Source: Hyphobacterium sp. SN044 (GTDB lineage Bacteria; Pseudomonadota; Alphaproteobacteria; Caulobacterales; Maricaulaceae). Taken from it: a DNA stretch of 64,000 bases. The stretch is from assembly GCF_021864465.1 (NCBI RefSeq), contig NZ_JAKKUV010000003.1, positions 1 to 64,000 of the forward strand, in the 5' to 3' direction. Shown here in pieces: positions 46,138 to 55,061 of the stretch. Both the position numbers and the translations under genes were made by a program. The notes below the pieces were generated by a model that worked only from the letters and a program-made list of their open reading frames with translations, searched no databases and was not told where the DNA came from. How positions within the stretch are numbered: position 1 is the stretch's first letter; every line of letters starts with the position of its first letter.

Positions 46138-47010
46138 ATGACGGACAGCGCAAAACCGGGTTGGCGCGACCGGCTGGTCGCTCTCGTCGAGCATCCGGTC
46201 TTCCTGAATTTCGTGACCGGGCTGATCCTGTTCAACGCCGTCACGCTGGGTCTGGAGACCTACCCGATCCACGCAGGCTGGTTTGACGCCGCCCTGCCGG
46301 TGTTCGACGCGATCATCGTCACCATTTTCGTGATCGAACTGCTGCTGAAGATGGTCGCCTACGGGCCGCGCTTCTTCAAGTCGGGCTGGAACTGGTTCGA
46401 CGTGATCGTGGTCGGGATTTCGCTTGCCCCGGCTGCGGGTGCGTTCACCGTCTTGCGGGCGCTCCGGATCCTGCGGGTCTTCCGCCTGTTCTCGGTCATG
46501 CCGGAAATGCGCAAGGTGGTCGAAGCACTGATGCGCGCCATCCCCGGCATGGGGGCGATTATCGCCGTGCTGGGTCTGACCTTCTACGTTTCGGCGGTGA
46601 TGGCGACCAAGCTTTTCGGCGAGTCGAGCCCGGACCTGTTCGGCACGCTCGGCGGGTCTGCCTTTACCCTGTTCCAGGTGATGACGCTGGAAGGCTGGGC
46701 GATGGAGGTGGCACGGCCGGTGATGGCCGAAGTCAGCTTTGCCTGGATCTTCTTCCTGGTGTTCATCGTCCTGACCAGCTTCGCCATCCTCAACCTGTTC
46801 ATCGCGGTGATCGTCGACTCGCTCCAGTCGAAGCATTTCGACGACGAGGAAGCGCGCGAGGAAAAGGAAGCCGCCGAGGCGCACGCCGACCGGGCCATCC
46901 TGCGGGAGGAACTGGCCGCGTTACGGGCGGATATTGCCGCCCTGCGCAGTGAAGTCGCTCAGGGGATGCGTTCGGCCTCGGCCTCGAAGGCGCGCGACAG
47001 CGACGAATAG
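46138..47010 (+). CDS. BacNav-type voltage-gated ion channel
   Basis: 290 residues with six TM helices. S4 carries four arginines spaced by three (R107, R110, R113, R116 in VLRALRILRVFRLFSVM). The pore loop reads TLFQVMTLEGWAMEVA, with the filter TLEGWAM at 183-189; characterised bacterial Na+ channels mostly have TLESW. S6 is IFFLVFIVLTSFAILNLFIAVIVDSL. A C-terminal coiled coil (about residues 235-275, AREEKEAAEAHADRAILREELAALRADIAALR) would tetramerise the channel. Strong ribosome binding site GGGGAGGAGAG. Its last 52 bases are antisense to the end of the PBP1A gene. Confidence 0.93.
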   Translation: MTDSAKPGWRDRLVALVEHPVFLNFVTGLILFNAVTLGLETYPIHAGWFDAALPVFDAIIVTIFVIELLLKMVAYGPRFFKSGWNWFDVIVVGISLAPAAGAFTVLRALRILRVFRLFSVMPEMRKVVEALMRAIPGMGAIIAVLGLTFYVSAVMATKLFGESSPDLFGTLGGSAFTLFQVMTLEGWAMEVARPVMAEVSFAWIFFLVFIVLTSFAILNLFIAVIVDSLQSKHFDDEEAREEKEAAEAHADRAILREELAALRADIAALRSEVAQGMRSASASKARDSDE

Positions 47011-48911
47011 TACGCAATCTGGCGTTCTTCGCGCTCGGTGCGTTCGCGCGGCGGCGGGGCGTTGAGCGGCCGGACCGGCAGGCCTTCGCTGGCCGAGGTC
47101 ATGTAGCGGTTCCAGATCCGCGCCGGCAGGCTGCCGCCGGTGACGTCCGCGGTCGGCGTGTCGTCGTCATTGCCGACCCAGACGCCGGTCACGAAATCGG
47201 CCGTATAGCCCACGAACCAGGCGTCGCGGAAGGACTGGCTGGTGCCGGTCTTGCCCGCCACCGGGCGTTCGCCCATGCGCGCAGCCGTGCCGGTGCCTGC
47301 GAGCACGACGTCCTGCAGGAGCGAGGTCATCGTCTGGGCCACTTCGGCCTCGATGGCGCGTTCGCCCTCACCGTCTTCATGTTCGTAAAGGGTGTGCCCG
47401 CGTGTGTCCGTCACCCGCAGGATCAGGAAGGGTTCGCGCCGGACACCGTCATTGGCGAAGGTGGCGTAGGCTCCCGCAAGTTCCAGAAGCGTGACCTCCG
47501 CCGTTCCGAGCGAGACCGCCGGCAATTCCGGCAATTCGCTTTCGATGCCGAGACGGCGACCCATATCGACCACGCGGTCGATGCCGATCTCGTCGGCAAT
47601 CTGCGCCGCGACCGTGTTGATCGAACGGCGCAGCGCTTCGCGCATCGTGACGCGGCCGCGATAGGTGCCGCCGAAATTGCGCGGCGACCAGCCGTCGAGG
47701 TCGATCGGTTCGTCCGTGTACGCGGTGAAGGGTGACAGGCCGGCTTCGATCGCGGCGGCAAAGACGATGGGCTTGAAGCTGGACCCGGGCTGGCGGCGGG
47801 CCTGGACGGCACGATTGAACTGGCTGTCGCCATAGTCGCGCCCGCCGACCATGGCGCGGATCGCGCCGTCCGGCGTCAAGGAGACGAGCGCGGCCTGTCC
47901 GGCGCGTTCGGCCTCGCCCTCGGCCTCGAGCAGCGCGTGAACCGCGCTTTGCGCGTCCGCCTGGAGCTCCGGGTCGATCGTCGTCTGGATCACCAGATCG
48001 TTCGGCGCGCCGGGCAATTCCTCCTGTACCAGTTGCAGCGCGTAGTCGAAGACATAGCCGAAGATTTCCGGGCTCGGCGCGTTCTCGTCTCTTGTGCGGA
48101 CGGGGGTAGCGGGTTCGAGGAGCGCGGCGTGGCGCTGGGTTTCGGTGATGAAGCCGGCCGCCTCCATCGCGAACAGGACTTCTGCGGCGCGGTCGCGGGC
48201 GGCGGGCAGATTGCCGAGCGGGTCGAGCCGGCTGGGTGCCTGCGGCAGGCCGGCGATCATCGCGGCCTCGGCCAAGTTCAGATCGGCGGCGGACTTGTCG
48301 AAATAGCGCCGCGCAGCGGCTTCGAGCCCGTAGGCGCCGGCGCCGAGATAGATCCGGTTCAGATAAAGCTCGAGGATTTCGGTCTTCGTCAGCTGACGCT
48401 CCAGCGCCCAGGCGAGGCGCATCTCCTGCACCTTTCGGCGGATCGAGCGTTCCGGCGTGAGGAGCAGATTCTTCACCAGCTGCATGGTGATGGTCGAGCC
48501 GCCCTGGACCGAGCCACCGGCACGCATATTGGCCAGCACGGCGCGGACCGTGGCGCGCAGATCGACACCGTGGTGGCGGAAGAAGCGGCGGTCCTCGATG
48601 GCGAGGAAGGCCTGAATGACGTGCGGCGGCAGTTCGTCGGCCCGCACGGGCGGGGCGTAGCGCGGCCCGCGGATGTCGAGGATCTCGCCATTGCGGTCGA
48701 GGAGGGTGATCGAAGCCTCGCGCCGGGCCGACCACAGCGCAGCCGGGTCTTCGGGCAGGACAGGCAGGTCATGAAAGGCCCAACGCCAGAACACGCCGGT
48801 CAGAACGCCGATCAGGATCAGCGCTGCCGCGATGCCGCCCGTGATGTACCAGGCGCGGCGGTCGCGGTGTTCAGCGTCACGCTGCAGCAGGTCGGCACGG
48901 AATGGCGGCAT
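46959..48911 (-). CDS. Penicillin-binding protein 1A (transglycosylase/transpeptidase)
   Basis: 650 residues. Cytoplasmic N-terminus, TM at 21-44, then a GT51 transglycosylase with catalytic Glu106 in AIEDRRFFRHHGVD and GGSTITMQLVKNLLL. The transpeptidase domain has SxxK in QPGSSFKPIVFAAAIEAG, SxN in RRSINTVAAQ and KTGTSQSFRDAWFVGYT. It polymerises and crosslinks peptidoglycan in the periplasm. The length is shorter than classic PBP1a, lacking a large OB insertion; the PbpC/PBP1A subfamily cannot be settled by eye. It diverges from the cysteine-cluster gene at 48966. Confidence 0.94.
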   Translation of the reverse strand: MPPFRADLLQRDAEHRDRRAWYITGGIAAALILIGVLTGVFWRWAFHDLPVLPEDPAALWSARREASITLLDRNGEILDIRGPRYAPPVRADELPPHVIQAFLAIEDRRFFRHHGVDLRATVRAVLANMRAGGSVQGGSTITMQLVKNLLLTPERSIRRKVQEMRLAWALERQLTKTEILELYLNRIYLGAGAYGLEAAARRYFDKSAADLNLAEAAMIAGLPQAPSRLDPLGNLPAARDRAAEVLFAMEAAGFITETQRHAALLEPATPVRTRDENAPSPEIFGYVFDYALQLVQEELPGAPNDLVIQTTIDPELQADAQSAVHALLEAEGEAERAGQAALVSLTPDGAIRAMVGGRDYGDSQFNRAVQARRQPGSSFKPIVFAAAIEAGLSPFTAYTDEPIDLDGWSPRNFGGTYRGRVTMREALRRSINTVAAQIADEIGIDRVVDMGRRLGIESELPELPAVSLGTAEVTLLELAGAYATFANDGVRREPFLILRVTDTRGHTLYEHEDGEGERAIEAEVAQTMTSLLQDVVLAGTGTAARMGERPVAGKTGTSQSFRDAWFVGYTADFVTGVWVGNDDDTPTADVTGGSLPARIWNRYMTSASEGLPVRPLNAPPPRERTEREERQIAYYSSLSRAFEAEAERIP

Positions 48912-48965
48912 TGGTTTCCTTCCCCGTCCGCCTTATCACGCATGGAAGGCGGCGAGATTCAGGCG

Positions 48966-49421
48966 ATGACAGACAAAAAACCCTTCTGGAAGCTGAAATC
49001 TCTGAAAGAGATGAGCCAGAAAGAGTGGGAATCGCTGTGCGATCACTGCGGCAAATGCTGTCTCGTTCAGCTGGAGGACGAGGACGGCCACCGCGAATTC
49101 ACCGATGTCGCCTGCCGTCTCTATGACGTGTGCGAAGGCGGGTGCCGCAATTACGCGCATCGCTCGCGGGAGGTTCCCGACTGTGTGCGGCTGACGCCGG
49201 GCAATATCGGCGAGCTGCATTTCATGCCGATGACCTGTGCCTATCGCCTGCTCAACGAAGGCAAGGAATTGCCGGACTGGCATCCGCTGGTTTCCGGCGA
49301 TCCGGACAGCGTGCGCGAGGCCGGCATGAGTGTGGTGGGGCAGGTCGTGCCGGAAGCCGACGTGCCGGACTGGCGTCTGGAACACCACATCCGCCTGTGG
49401 CCGGGCGAAAGCGGGGATTGA
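48966..49421 (+). CDS. YcgN/UPF0260 cysteine-cluster protein
   Basis: 151 residues from ATG 48966; an in-frame ATG at 48942 is possible. It begins KKPFWKLKSLKEMSQKEWESLCDHCGKCCLVQLEDED, the UPF0260 signature with a CxxCxxCC cluster, followed by further Cys (ACRLYDVCEGGCRNYAHR, VPDCVRLTPGNI, MTCAYRLL). The ending WHPLVSGDP...HHIRLWPGE is typical. It probably binds a metal or Fe-S cluster; the role is not established. It is the last housekeeping gene before the GTA cluster. Confidence 0.92.
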   Translation: MTDKKPFWKLKSLKEMSQKEWESLCDHCGKCCLVQLEDEDGHREFTDVACRLYDVCEGGCRNYAHRSREVPDCVRLTPGNIGELHFMPMTCAYRLLNEGKELPDWHPLVSGDPDSVREAGMSVVGQVVPEADVPDWRLEHHIRLWPGESGD

Positions 49422-49530
49422 TCCGCGCCTGTCCCCGCGGCGGCCAGGCCGATTGGCGCTTGGGGCCGTGATTTCCTGAAAAAATGCAGCCCTTTATCCG
49501 GCCGACCCGGTTCTGCGACCAATATGTGCC

Positions 49531-49980
49531 ATGGCCGGAAAGAAGGGCCGGGGCAAACGCACCCCTGAAATCTGGGATGCGCTCTACCGGCGTCACATCA
49601 CGGGCGAGAGCGTCGAAGCGATCGCGGCCGACACCGGGCTCACCGCCCAATGGGTTCGCGTCAAACTGAACCGGATGAAGCGGGCGGCGGGCGAGGCGGC
49701 TCCCAAAGGATATATCGACCCGGTCAACCGGGCATTGGCGCGGGCCGAAACCGCGCTCGACGAGGGCCGCCATGACGACGCGATGCGGGATATCCGCGCC
49801 GCGGCGGCGATATCGAGACTGCGCAAGGAGACGGGCATGGTGACAGCAACGAAGAGACCGGCCGGCAAGGCTGGCGGACAGAAAGGGCTCACGCTTGAAG
49901 AAGCCCGGCGCATCCTCAAGGACCGAATGGCAAAAGAGCGTCGCGCTCGCGGATCAGGTGGGGAACGAGAAGGCGATTGA
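49531..49980 (+). CDS. GTA g1-like small terminase / DNA-binding protein
   Basis: 149 residues, basic. An N-terminal helix-turn-helix (RTPEIWDALYRRHITGESVEAIAADTGLTAQWVRVKLNRMKRAA) is followed by a helical region (VNRALARAETALDEGRHDDAMRDIRAAAAISRLRKE) and a Lys/Arg-rich end. It overlaps the large terminase, matching RcGTA g1 (TerS) in position. TerS would recruit DNA to the packaging motor, with relaxed specificity in GTAs. Assigned by position and HTH. The 109 bases before it have no clear promoter. Confidence 0.75.
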   Translation: MAGKKGRGKRTPEIWDALYRRHITGESVEAIAADTGLTAQWVRVKLNRMKRAAGEAAPKGYIDPVNRALARAETALDEGRHDDAMRDIRAAAAISRLRKETGMVTATKRPAGKAGGQKGLTLEEARRILKDRMAKERRARGSGGEREGD

Positions 49981-51238
49981 GGCATTCATCCGAGCGGTCG
50001 GACGGGCTGAGGCCAAACGGATAGCTCTGGACGAATGGGACGCTTCGGCGCGGCCCGCACAACTCCCGCCCGAGGGCGACTGGCGCGTCTGGCTGTTCAT
50101 GGGCGGGCGCGGCGCGGGCAAGACCCGCGCCGGGGCGGAATGGGTGCGCGCGCGCATCGCGGCGGGCGCGCGGCGGATCGCGCTGATCGCACCGGCGCTG
50201 AACGATGCCCGCGAAGTCATGATTGACGGCGAGTCCGGTCTGGCCGGGCTCGGTCCCGAAGCAGACAGGCCGTCCTACGAAACCTCGCGCCGTCGGCTGG
50301 TCTGGCCGTGCGGCGCGGTGGCTTATGTGTTTTCCGCCGAGGACCGGGATTCGCTGCGCGGGCCGCAATTCGACACCGCCTGGGCGGACGAGTTCGCGGC
50401 CTGGCCCGACCCGCAGGGCGTGCTCGACACGCTGCGCCCGGCGCTTCGGCTCGGTGACGATCCGCGCCTGATGGTGACGACCACGCCGCGCCCGATCCCG
50501 GCGCTGAAGCGCCTGATCGCTGCGGAGGGCACGGCGGTGACGCATTCGGCGAGCGCGGAAAACGCTGCCAACCTCGCGCCCGGCTTCATCGCCGCGATGG
50601 AGGCGGCCTATGGCGCCTCGCGCCTGGGGCGGCAGGAATTGGGCGGGGAACTGATCGAGGATCCGCCGGGCGCGCTGTGGACACGGGACGGGGTCGAAGC
50701 CGCCTTCGCGGCGCGGCCCGTAGACTTCGACCGCATCGTGGTCGCGGTCGATCCGCCGGCAAGCGCCAACGCGACTTCGGACGAGTGCGGGATCGTGGTC
50801 GCCGGAGCAGCGGGCGAGGGGGCGGCGCGAACCGCCTTCATCCTCGCTGACCGCAGCTTCGGCCCGGCCAGCCCCTCGGCCTGGGCGGGCGTGGTGGCGA
50901 GCGCGTTTGAAAGTTTCGAGGCCGACGCGGTGATCGCCGAGGCCAATCAGGGCGGCGACATGGTGGCCAGCGTTTTGAAAGCCGCCGCGCCCGACCTGCC
51001 GGTCACGCTGGTGCGCGCGTCCAGGGGCAAGCGGACGCGGGCCGAGCCGGTCGCCGCGCTCTATGCCGCGGGCCGTGTGCGCCATGCCGGGCGTTTCCCG
51101 GCTCTGGAAGACCAGATGTGCAGTTTCGGCGCGCCCGACGGGCCGCGCACCAGCCCCGACCGGGTCGATGCGCTGGTCTGGGCGGTATCGTCGCTGCTGC
51201 TGAAGTCCGCCGGCACGCCGCGCCTGAGAGCGCTTTGA
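49958..51238 (+). CDS. GTA large terminase (g2)
   Basis: About 426 residues from GTG 49958; TTG 49895 would add 21 residues and overlap g1 by 86 bases. The packaging ATPase has Walker A LFMGGRGAGKTRAGAEWVRA, Walker B region FDTAWADEFAAWP and the coupling motif MVTTTPRPIPALKRL. The nuclease domain shows acidic residues in VVAVDPPASAN, AVIAEANQGGDM and DRVDALVWAVS. It drives host DNA into GTA heads. First of an operon-like run of head genes (49.5-55.5 kb). Confidence 0.93.
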   Translation: MGNEKAIEAFIRAVGRAEAKRIALDEWDASARPAQLPPEGDWRVWLFMGGRGAGKTRAGAEWVRARIAAGARRIALIAPALNDAREVMIDGESGLAGLGPEADRPSYETSRRRLVWPCGAVAYVFSAEDRDSLRGPQFDTAWADEFAAWPDPQGVLDTLRPALRLGDDPRLMVTTTPRPIPALKRLIAAEGTAVTHSASAENAANLAPGFIAAMEAAYGASRLGRQELGGELIEDPPGALWTRDGVEAAFAARPVDFDRIVVAVDPPASANATSDECGIVVAGAAGEGAARTAFILADRSFGPASPSAWAGVVASAFESFEADAVIAEANQGGDMVASVLKAAAPDLPVTLVRASRGKRTRAEPVAALYAAGRVRHAGRFPALEDQMCSFGAPDGPRTSPDRVDALVWAVSSLLLKSAGTPRLRAL

Positions 51239-51248
51239 GGAGAAAACC

Positions 51249-52406
51249 ATGAGCTTTTTGGGTCGCGTCCTCGGGCGCGAAACGAAGACCAGTGCCGCGA
51301 AACGGCTGATCGCGCTGTCGCTGGGCAGCCGGGCGGCGTGGACGCCGCGTGACTATGCCGCGCTGGCGCGGGAGGGTTTCGCGCGCAATCCGGTGGCGCA
51401 TCGCTGTGTCCGCCTGATCGCCGAGGCCGCCGCCGCCGCGCCGCTGAAGGTTCTGCGCGGGGGGCAGGTGCGCGAGGACGATCCGGCGGCGATGCTGCTG
51501 GCCCGGCCCAATCCCGACCAGTCGGGGGCGGAGCTTCTGGAGGACCATTACGGCTATCTCCAGGTCGCCGGGAATGCCTATCTCGAACTCGCCGCGCTCG
51601 ACGGGGAGCCGCGCGAACTGTTTTCGCTGCGCCCTGACCGGATGCGGGTTCTGCCCGGGCCGCGCGGCTGGCCGGACGGCTGGGAATACACCGTCGGCGG
51701 ACGCAGCGTGCGTTTCGCCCGCGACCGGGCGAGCGGGCAGAGCCCGATCCTGCATGCACGGCTGTTTCACCCCTCCGACGATCATTACGGCCTGTCGCCG
51801 CTGGAGGCCGCCGCCGCGGCGGTCGATGTGCACAATGCCGGCGGGGCGTGGGCCAAGGCGCTGCTCGACAATGCGGCGCGCCCGTCCGGCGCCCTCGTCG
51901 TGACGGCGAAGGAGGGCGAGGGGCGGCTGACCGACGACCAGTATGAGCGCCTCAAGGCCGAGCTGGCCGATGCGCATGCCGGGCCGGCCAATGCCGGGCG
52001 GCCGATGCTGCTGGAAGGCGGGCTCGACTGGAAGCCGATGGCGCTGACCCCGGCCGACATGGATTTCAGCGGCGCGCGGCGCGAGGCGGCGCGGGAAATC
52101 GCGCTGGCCTTCGGCGTGCCGCCCATGCTGCTGGGCCTGCCGGGTGATAATACGTATGCGAACTACCGCGAAGCCAATCTGGCTTTCTGGCGCCACACCG
52201 TGCTGCCGCTGGCGCGCAAGACGGCGGCGAGCCTGACCGGCTGGCTGCAGCCCTGGTTCGGTGCCGACCTGTCCGTGAGTGTGGAAGAGGACCGCCTGCC
52301 GGCGCTGGCCGAGGAGCGCGCTGCGCGCTGGGCGCAAATCGGTGCGGCGGACTTCCTGAGCGCCGACGAGAAGCGCGCCCTGCTGGGCGTCGGGGGTGAG
52401 GCATGA
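51249..52406 (+). CDS. GTA portal protein (g3)
   Basis: 385 residues, HK97-type portal. Landmarks are HRCVRLIAEAAAAAPLKVLRGG, LLARPNPDQSGAELLEDHYGYLQVAGNAYLEL, ILHARLFHPSDDHYGLSPLEAAAAAVDVHN, and the region around EIALAFGVPPMLLGLPGDNTYANYREANLAFWRHTVLPLARK. It forms the dodecameric ring through which DNA enters the head. Starts 11 bases after the terminase (GAGGAGAAAACC ribosome binding site) and overlaps the next gene by 4 bases. Confidence 0.95.
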   Translation: MSFLGRVLGRETKTSAAKRLIALSLGSRAAWTPRDYAALAREGFARNPVAHRCVRLIAEAAAAAPLKVLRGGQVREDDPAAMLLARPNPDQSGAELLEDHYGYLQVAGNAYLELAALDGEPRELFSLRPDRMRVLPGPRGWPDGWEYTVGGRSVRFARDRASGQSPILHARLFHPSDDHYGLSPLEAAAAAVDVHNAGGAWAKALLDNAARPSGALVVTAKEGEGRLTDDQYERLKAELADAHAGPANAGRPMLLEGGLDWKPMALTPADMDFSGARREAAREIALAFGVPPMLLGLPGDNTYANYREANLAFWRHTVLPLARKTAASLTGWLQPWFGADLSVSVEEDRLPALAEERAARWAQIGAADFLSADEKRALLGVGGEA

Positions 52407-52645
52407 ATGACCCCGTGAACAGCTGGCGGATCGAACGCTCGGTGACGCTGGGCGTCATCGTCGCGCTGGCGCTGCAGACCGGCGGGGCGCTGATCTGGGC
52501 CGGGGCGGCGGGCGAACGGCTCGACCGGCTGGAGGCACAGGGTGCGGCCCTGACGACGGCCGGGGAGCGCCTGGCGCGCCTCGAAGAACAGATCGGCCAG
52601 GCCCGCGAAAGCCTCGCCCGCATCGAGCGCAGGCTCGAAGACTAG
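52403..52645 (+). CDS. GTA g3.5-like small membrane/coiled-coil protein
   Basis: 80 residues: one TM helix (about residues 13-34, VTLGVIVALALQTGGALIWAG) then a heptad-rich coiled coil (RLDRLEAQGAALTTAGERLARLEEQIGQARESLARIERRLE). It sits between portal and protease genes, where RcGTA has g3.5. The role is unknown; the form resembles small phage spanin- or scaffold-like proteins. Confidence 0.8.
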   Translation: MNDPVNSWRIERSVTLGVIVALALQTGGALIWAGAAGERLDRLEAQGAALTTAGERLARLEEQIGQARESLARIERRLED

Positions 52646-52670
52646 TCATTTCACAGAATTGGAGACCTGC

Positions 52671-53129
52671 ATGGAGCCGGACGCTTTCGCGCCCGATGGC
52701 GGAGCCTTGCCGATCGAAGGTTATGCCAGCCTGTTCAACATCCCGGACCTGAATGGCGATGTGGTGCGCCCCGGCGCGTTCGCGCGGAGCCTGAAACGCC
52801 AGGGCGCGCGCGGTGTGCGCATGCTGTTCCAGCACGAGGCGGGCGAGCCCGTCGGTGTGTGGGACGAGATGCGCGAGGACGCGACCGGGCTCTTTGTCCG
52901 CGGCCGGGTCCTGAAGGCCGCGCCGCGCGGACGCGCGACGGCCAGCCTGATCGCGCAGGGCGCCGTTGACGGCCTGTCCATCGGCTTCCGCACGATCCGC
53001 TTCGCGCCGCTGAAGGCCGGCGGGCGCGAACTCATCGAACTCGATCTCTGGGAAGTGTCGGTCGTGACCTTCCCGATGCTGCCGCAGGCGCGCCTTCGCG
53101 TCGCGGAACCGGCCGCCGTCGCGGCGTGA
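52671..53129 (+). CDS. GTA prohead protease (g4)
   Basis: 152 residues from ATG 52671 with GGAG six bases upstream; an in-frame TTG at 52659 is less likely. HK97 prohead protease family: IEGYASLFNIPDLNGDVVRPGAFARSL, catalytic His in RMLFQHEAGEPVGVWDE, catalytic Ser in VDGLSIGFRTI, and the acidic partner in IELDLWEVSVVTFPM. It cleaves the N-terminal part of the capsid protein encoded next. Confidence 0.94.
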   Translation: MEPDAFAPDGGALPIEGYASLFNIPDLNGDVVRPGAFARSLKRQGARGVRMLFQHEAGEPVGVWDEMREDATGLFVRGRVLKAAPRGRATASLIAQGAVDGLSIGFRTIRFAPLKAGGRELIELDLWEVSVVTFPMLPQARLRVAEPAAVAA

Positions 53130-53161
53130 CCGGCCCCCGTCTCAACAAACCAGGAAAACCC

Positions 53162-54382
53162 ATGAGCAAAGAAACCAAGATGGCGGCGCCGTCGGCGGAA
53201 ACGCGCGCGGCGCTGGGCGAAGTGCTGTGCGCCTTCGAAGCCTTCAAGGACGCCAATGACAGGCGCCTGAACGAGATCGAGGCGAAGTCCTCCGCCGATC
53301 CGCTGCTGACCGAGAAGGTGGCACGGATCGACACCGCACTGACCGAGGCGAAGTCGCGGCTCGACCGCCTGTCGCTCGACGCGGCGCGGCCGGGCCTTGA
53401 AGCCGGGCGTCCGTCCAGCGAACGCAAGGCGGCGTGGGAGGGATATATGCGTACCGGCCAGCTCCAGTCCGGCATCGAGGGCAAGGCGCTGTCGGCGGGA
53501 TCGAACCCCGATGGCGGCTATGTCGCCCCGGCGGAAACCCAGGCGCTGATCGACCGGCTGATGGCCGATGTCTCGCCGATCCGCGCGATTGCCAGCGTGC
53601 GCCAGACGACGGCGAACGTGTTCAAGAAGCCGGTGTCGCTGGGCGGCGCGGCGACGGGCTGGGTCGCGGAAACCGCCGGCCGTCCGGAGACCGACACGCC
53701 GACGCTGGACCTGCTCGATTTCCCGGTGGCCGAGCTCTACGCCATGCCGGCGGCGACCACCGCGCTGCTCGACGATGCGCTGACCGATCTCGATCTGTGG
53801 CTGGCCGAGGAGGTGCGCGACGTGTTCGCGGCGCAGGAAGGCGCGGCCTTCATTTCCGGCAATGGCACGAACAAGCCGAAGGGTTTCCTCAGCTACACGA
53901 TGGTGGCCGAGGCGAGCCATGCCTGGGACACGATCGGCTATCTGGCGACGGGCGTGGACGGCGATTTCGCCGCCTCCGATCCGGCCGACGATCTGATCGA
54001 TCTGATCTATGCGCCCAAGGCGGCGTATCGCGCCCATGGCCGCTTCGTGATGAACCGCCGCACGGTGTCCGCAGTCCGAAAGTTCAAGGACTCCAACGGC
54101 GATTATATCTGGCAGCCCTCGTTCAATGCCGGGGGCGAAGCGACGCTGCTCGGCTATCCCGTCACCGAGGCCGAGGACATGCCGGACATCGGCTCGGACG
54201 CCTTCGCGATCGCGTTTGGCGATTTCGAGAAGGGCTATCTGATTGTCGACCGGCAGGGCATCCAGGTGCTGCGCGACCCGTATTCGGCCAAGCCCTACGT
54301 GCTTTTCTACACCACCAAGCGCGTCGGCGGCGGGGTGCAGAATTTCGACGCCATCAAGCTCCTCAAGTTCGGCGTGTCGTAA
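53162..54382 (+). CDS. GTA major capsid protein (g5)
   Basis: 406 residues from ATG 53162 (CAGGAAAACC upstream). HK97 fold. An N-terminal helical delta-domain (about residues 1-105, KEVL-like coiled helices) is probably removed by the protease before the KALSAGSNPDGGYVAP junction. Family motifs follow: LIDRLMADVSPIRAIASV, TGWVAETAGRPETDTP, ISGNGTNKPKGFLSY, AHGRFVMNRRTVSAVRKFKD and LLGYPVTEAEDMPDIG. A palindromic hairpin follows the stop. Confidence 0.95.
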   Translation: MSKETKMAAPSAETRAALGEVLCAFEAFKDANDRRLNEIEAKSSADPLLTEKVARIDTALTEAKSRLDRLSLDAARPGLEAGRPSSERKAAWEGYMRTGQLQSGIEGKALSAGSNPDGGYVAPAETQALIDRLMADVSPIRAIASVRQTTANVFKKPVSLGGAATGWVAETAGRPETDTPTLDLLDFPVAELYAMPAATTALLDDALTDLDLWLAEEVRDVFAAQEGAAFISGNGTNKPKGFLSYTMVAEASHAWDTIGYLATGVDGDFAASDPADDLIDLIYAPKAAYRAHGRFVMNRRTVSAVRKFKDSNGDYIWQPSFNAGGEATLLGYPVTEAEDMPDIGSDAFAIAFGDFEKGYLIVDRQGIQVLRDPYSAKPYVLFYTTKRVGGGVQNFDAIKLLKFGVS

Positions 54383-54390
54383 AGCGCGCC

Positions 54391-54432
54391 GGAGGTTGCC
54401 CGGCCGGGTGCGCCCCTCCGCCCGGCCGGGTG
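54391..54432 (+). other. Duplicated palindrome and hairpin after the capsid gene
   Basis: CCCGGCCGGG occurs at 54399-54408 and again at 54421-54430. Each copy is self-complementary and the copies can pair over a 12-base loop; GGAGG (54391) and CCTCC (54415) add to it. No T-tract follows. It could stabilise the capsid mRNA or reduce readthrough to g6. Confidence 0.45.
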
Positions 54433-54476
54433 ACCGCATTCATTCCATCTGTGAATTCTTATGATTGAGGATCGAC

Positions 54477-55061
54477 ATGACCCTCCAACTCGTCACGCCG
54501 CCGGCGGCCGAGCCGGTGACGCTCGCCCAGGCGAAAGCCTATCTGCGCGCCGGTTACGACGCCGAGGATGAGCTGATCATACAACTTGTCCGCGCCGCGC
54601 GCGAGCGGGTCGAGGCGGAAACCGGCCGGGCGCTGATCACGCGCACATACCGGGAGGTGCTGGACGACTGGGCGGTGCCGGGGCGGTTCGCGCCCCCGGG
54701 CCAGCTGCGCCTGCCGATGCCGCCGCTGATCGCGGTCAGCGGGATCGTCTTCCTCGACGAGGAGGACGCCGAGACGGCATGGCCGGCGGACCAGTATTTC
54801 GTCGACACGGACGCCGATCCGGGCCGGATCGCGGTGCGCGGGCGCTCGACCTTTCCCCGCCCGCCGCGCGCCGTCGCGGGGATCCGCATCACCTTCGATG
54901 CCGGCTATGGCACCGGCCCCGATGACGTGCCCTCGGCCCTGCGCGATGCGGTGCTGCGCCTGACGGCGGAGGGGTATGCGCGGCGCGAAGCCATCGGCAG
55001 CTCGCCGCTTCCGATGTCGGTCCAAGCGCTGCTCGCGCCCTACCGCCGGGTGCGGATATGA
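54477..55061 (+). CDS. GTA head-tail connector (g6)
   Basis: 194 residues from ATG 54477, with GAGG six bases upstream. It has the Phage_gp6/g6 connector pattern: LVTPPAAEPVTLAQAKAYLRAGYDAEDELIIQLVRAARERVEAETGRALITRTYREVLD, a beta-rich middle, and GIRITFDAGYGTGPDDVPSALRDAVLRLTAEGYARR. It forms the adaptor ring beneath the portal. Its end overlaps g8 by four bases, leaving no room for g7. Confidence 0.92.
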   Translation: MTLQLVTPPAAEPVTLAQAKAYLRAGYDAEDELIIQLVRAARERVEAETGRALITRTYREVLDDWAVPGRFAPPGQLRLPMPPLIAVSGIVFLDEEDAETAWPADQYFVDTDADPGRIAVRGRSTFPRPPRAVAGIRITFDAGYGTGPDDVPSALRDAVLRLTAEGYARREAIGSSPLPMSVQALLAPYRRVRI

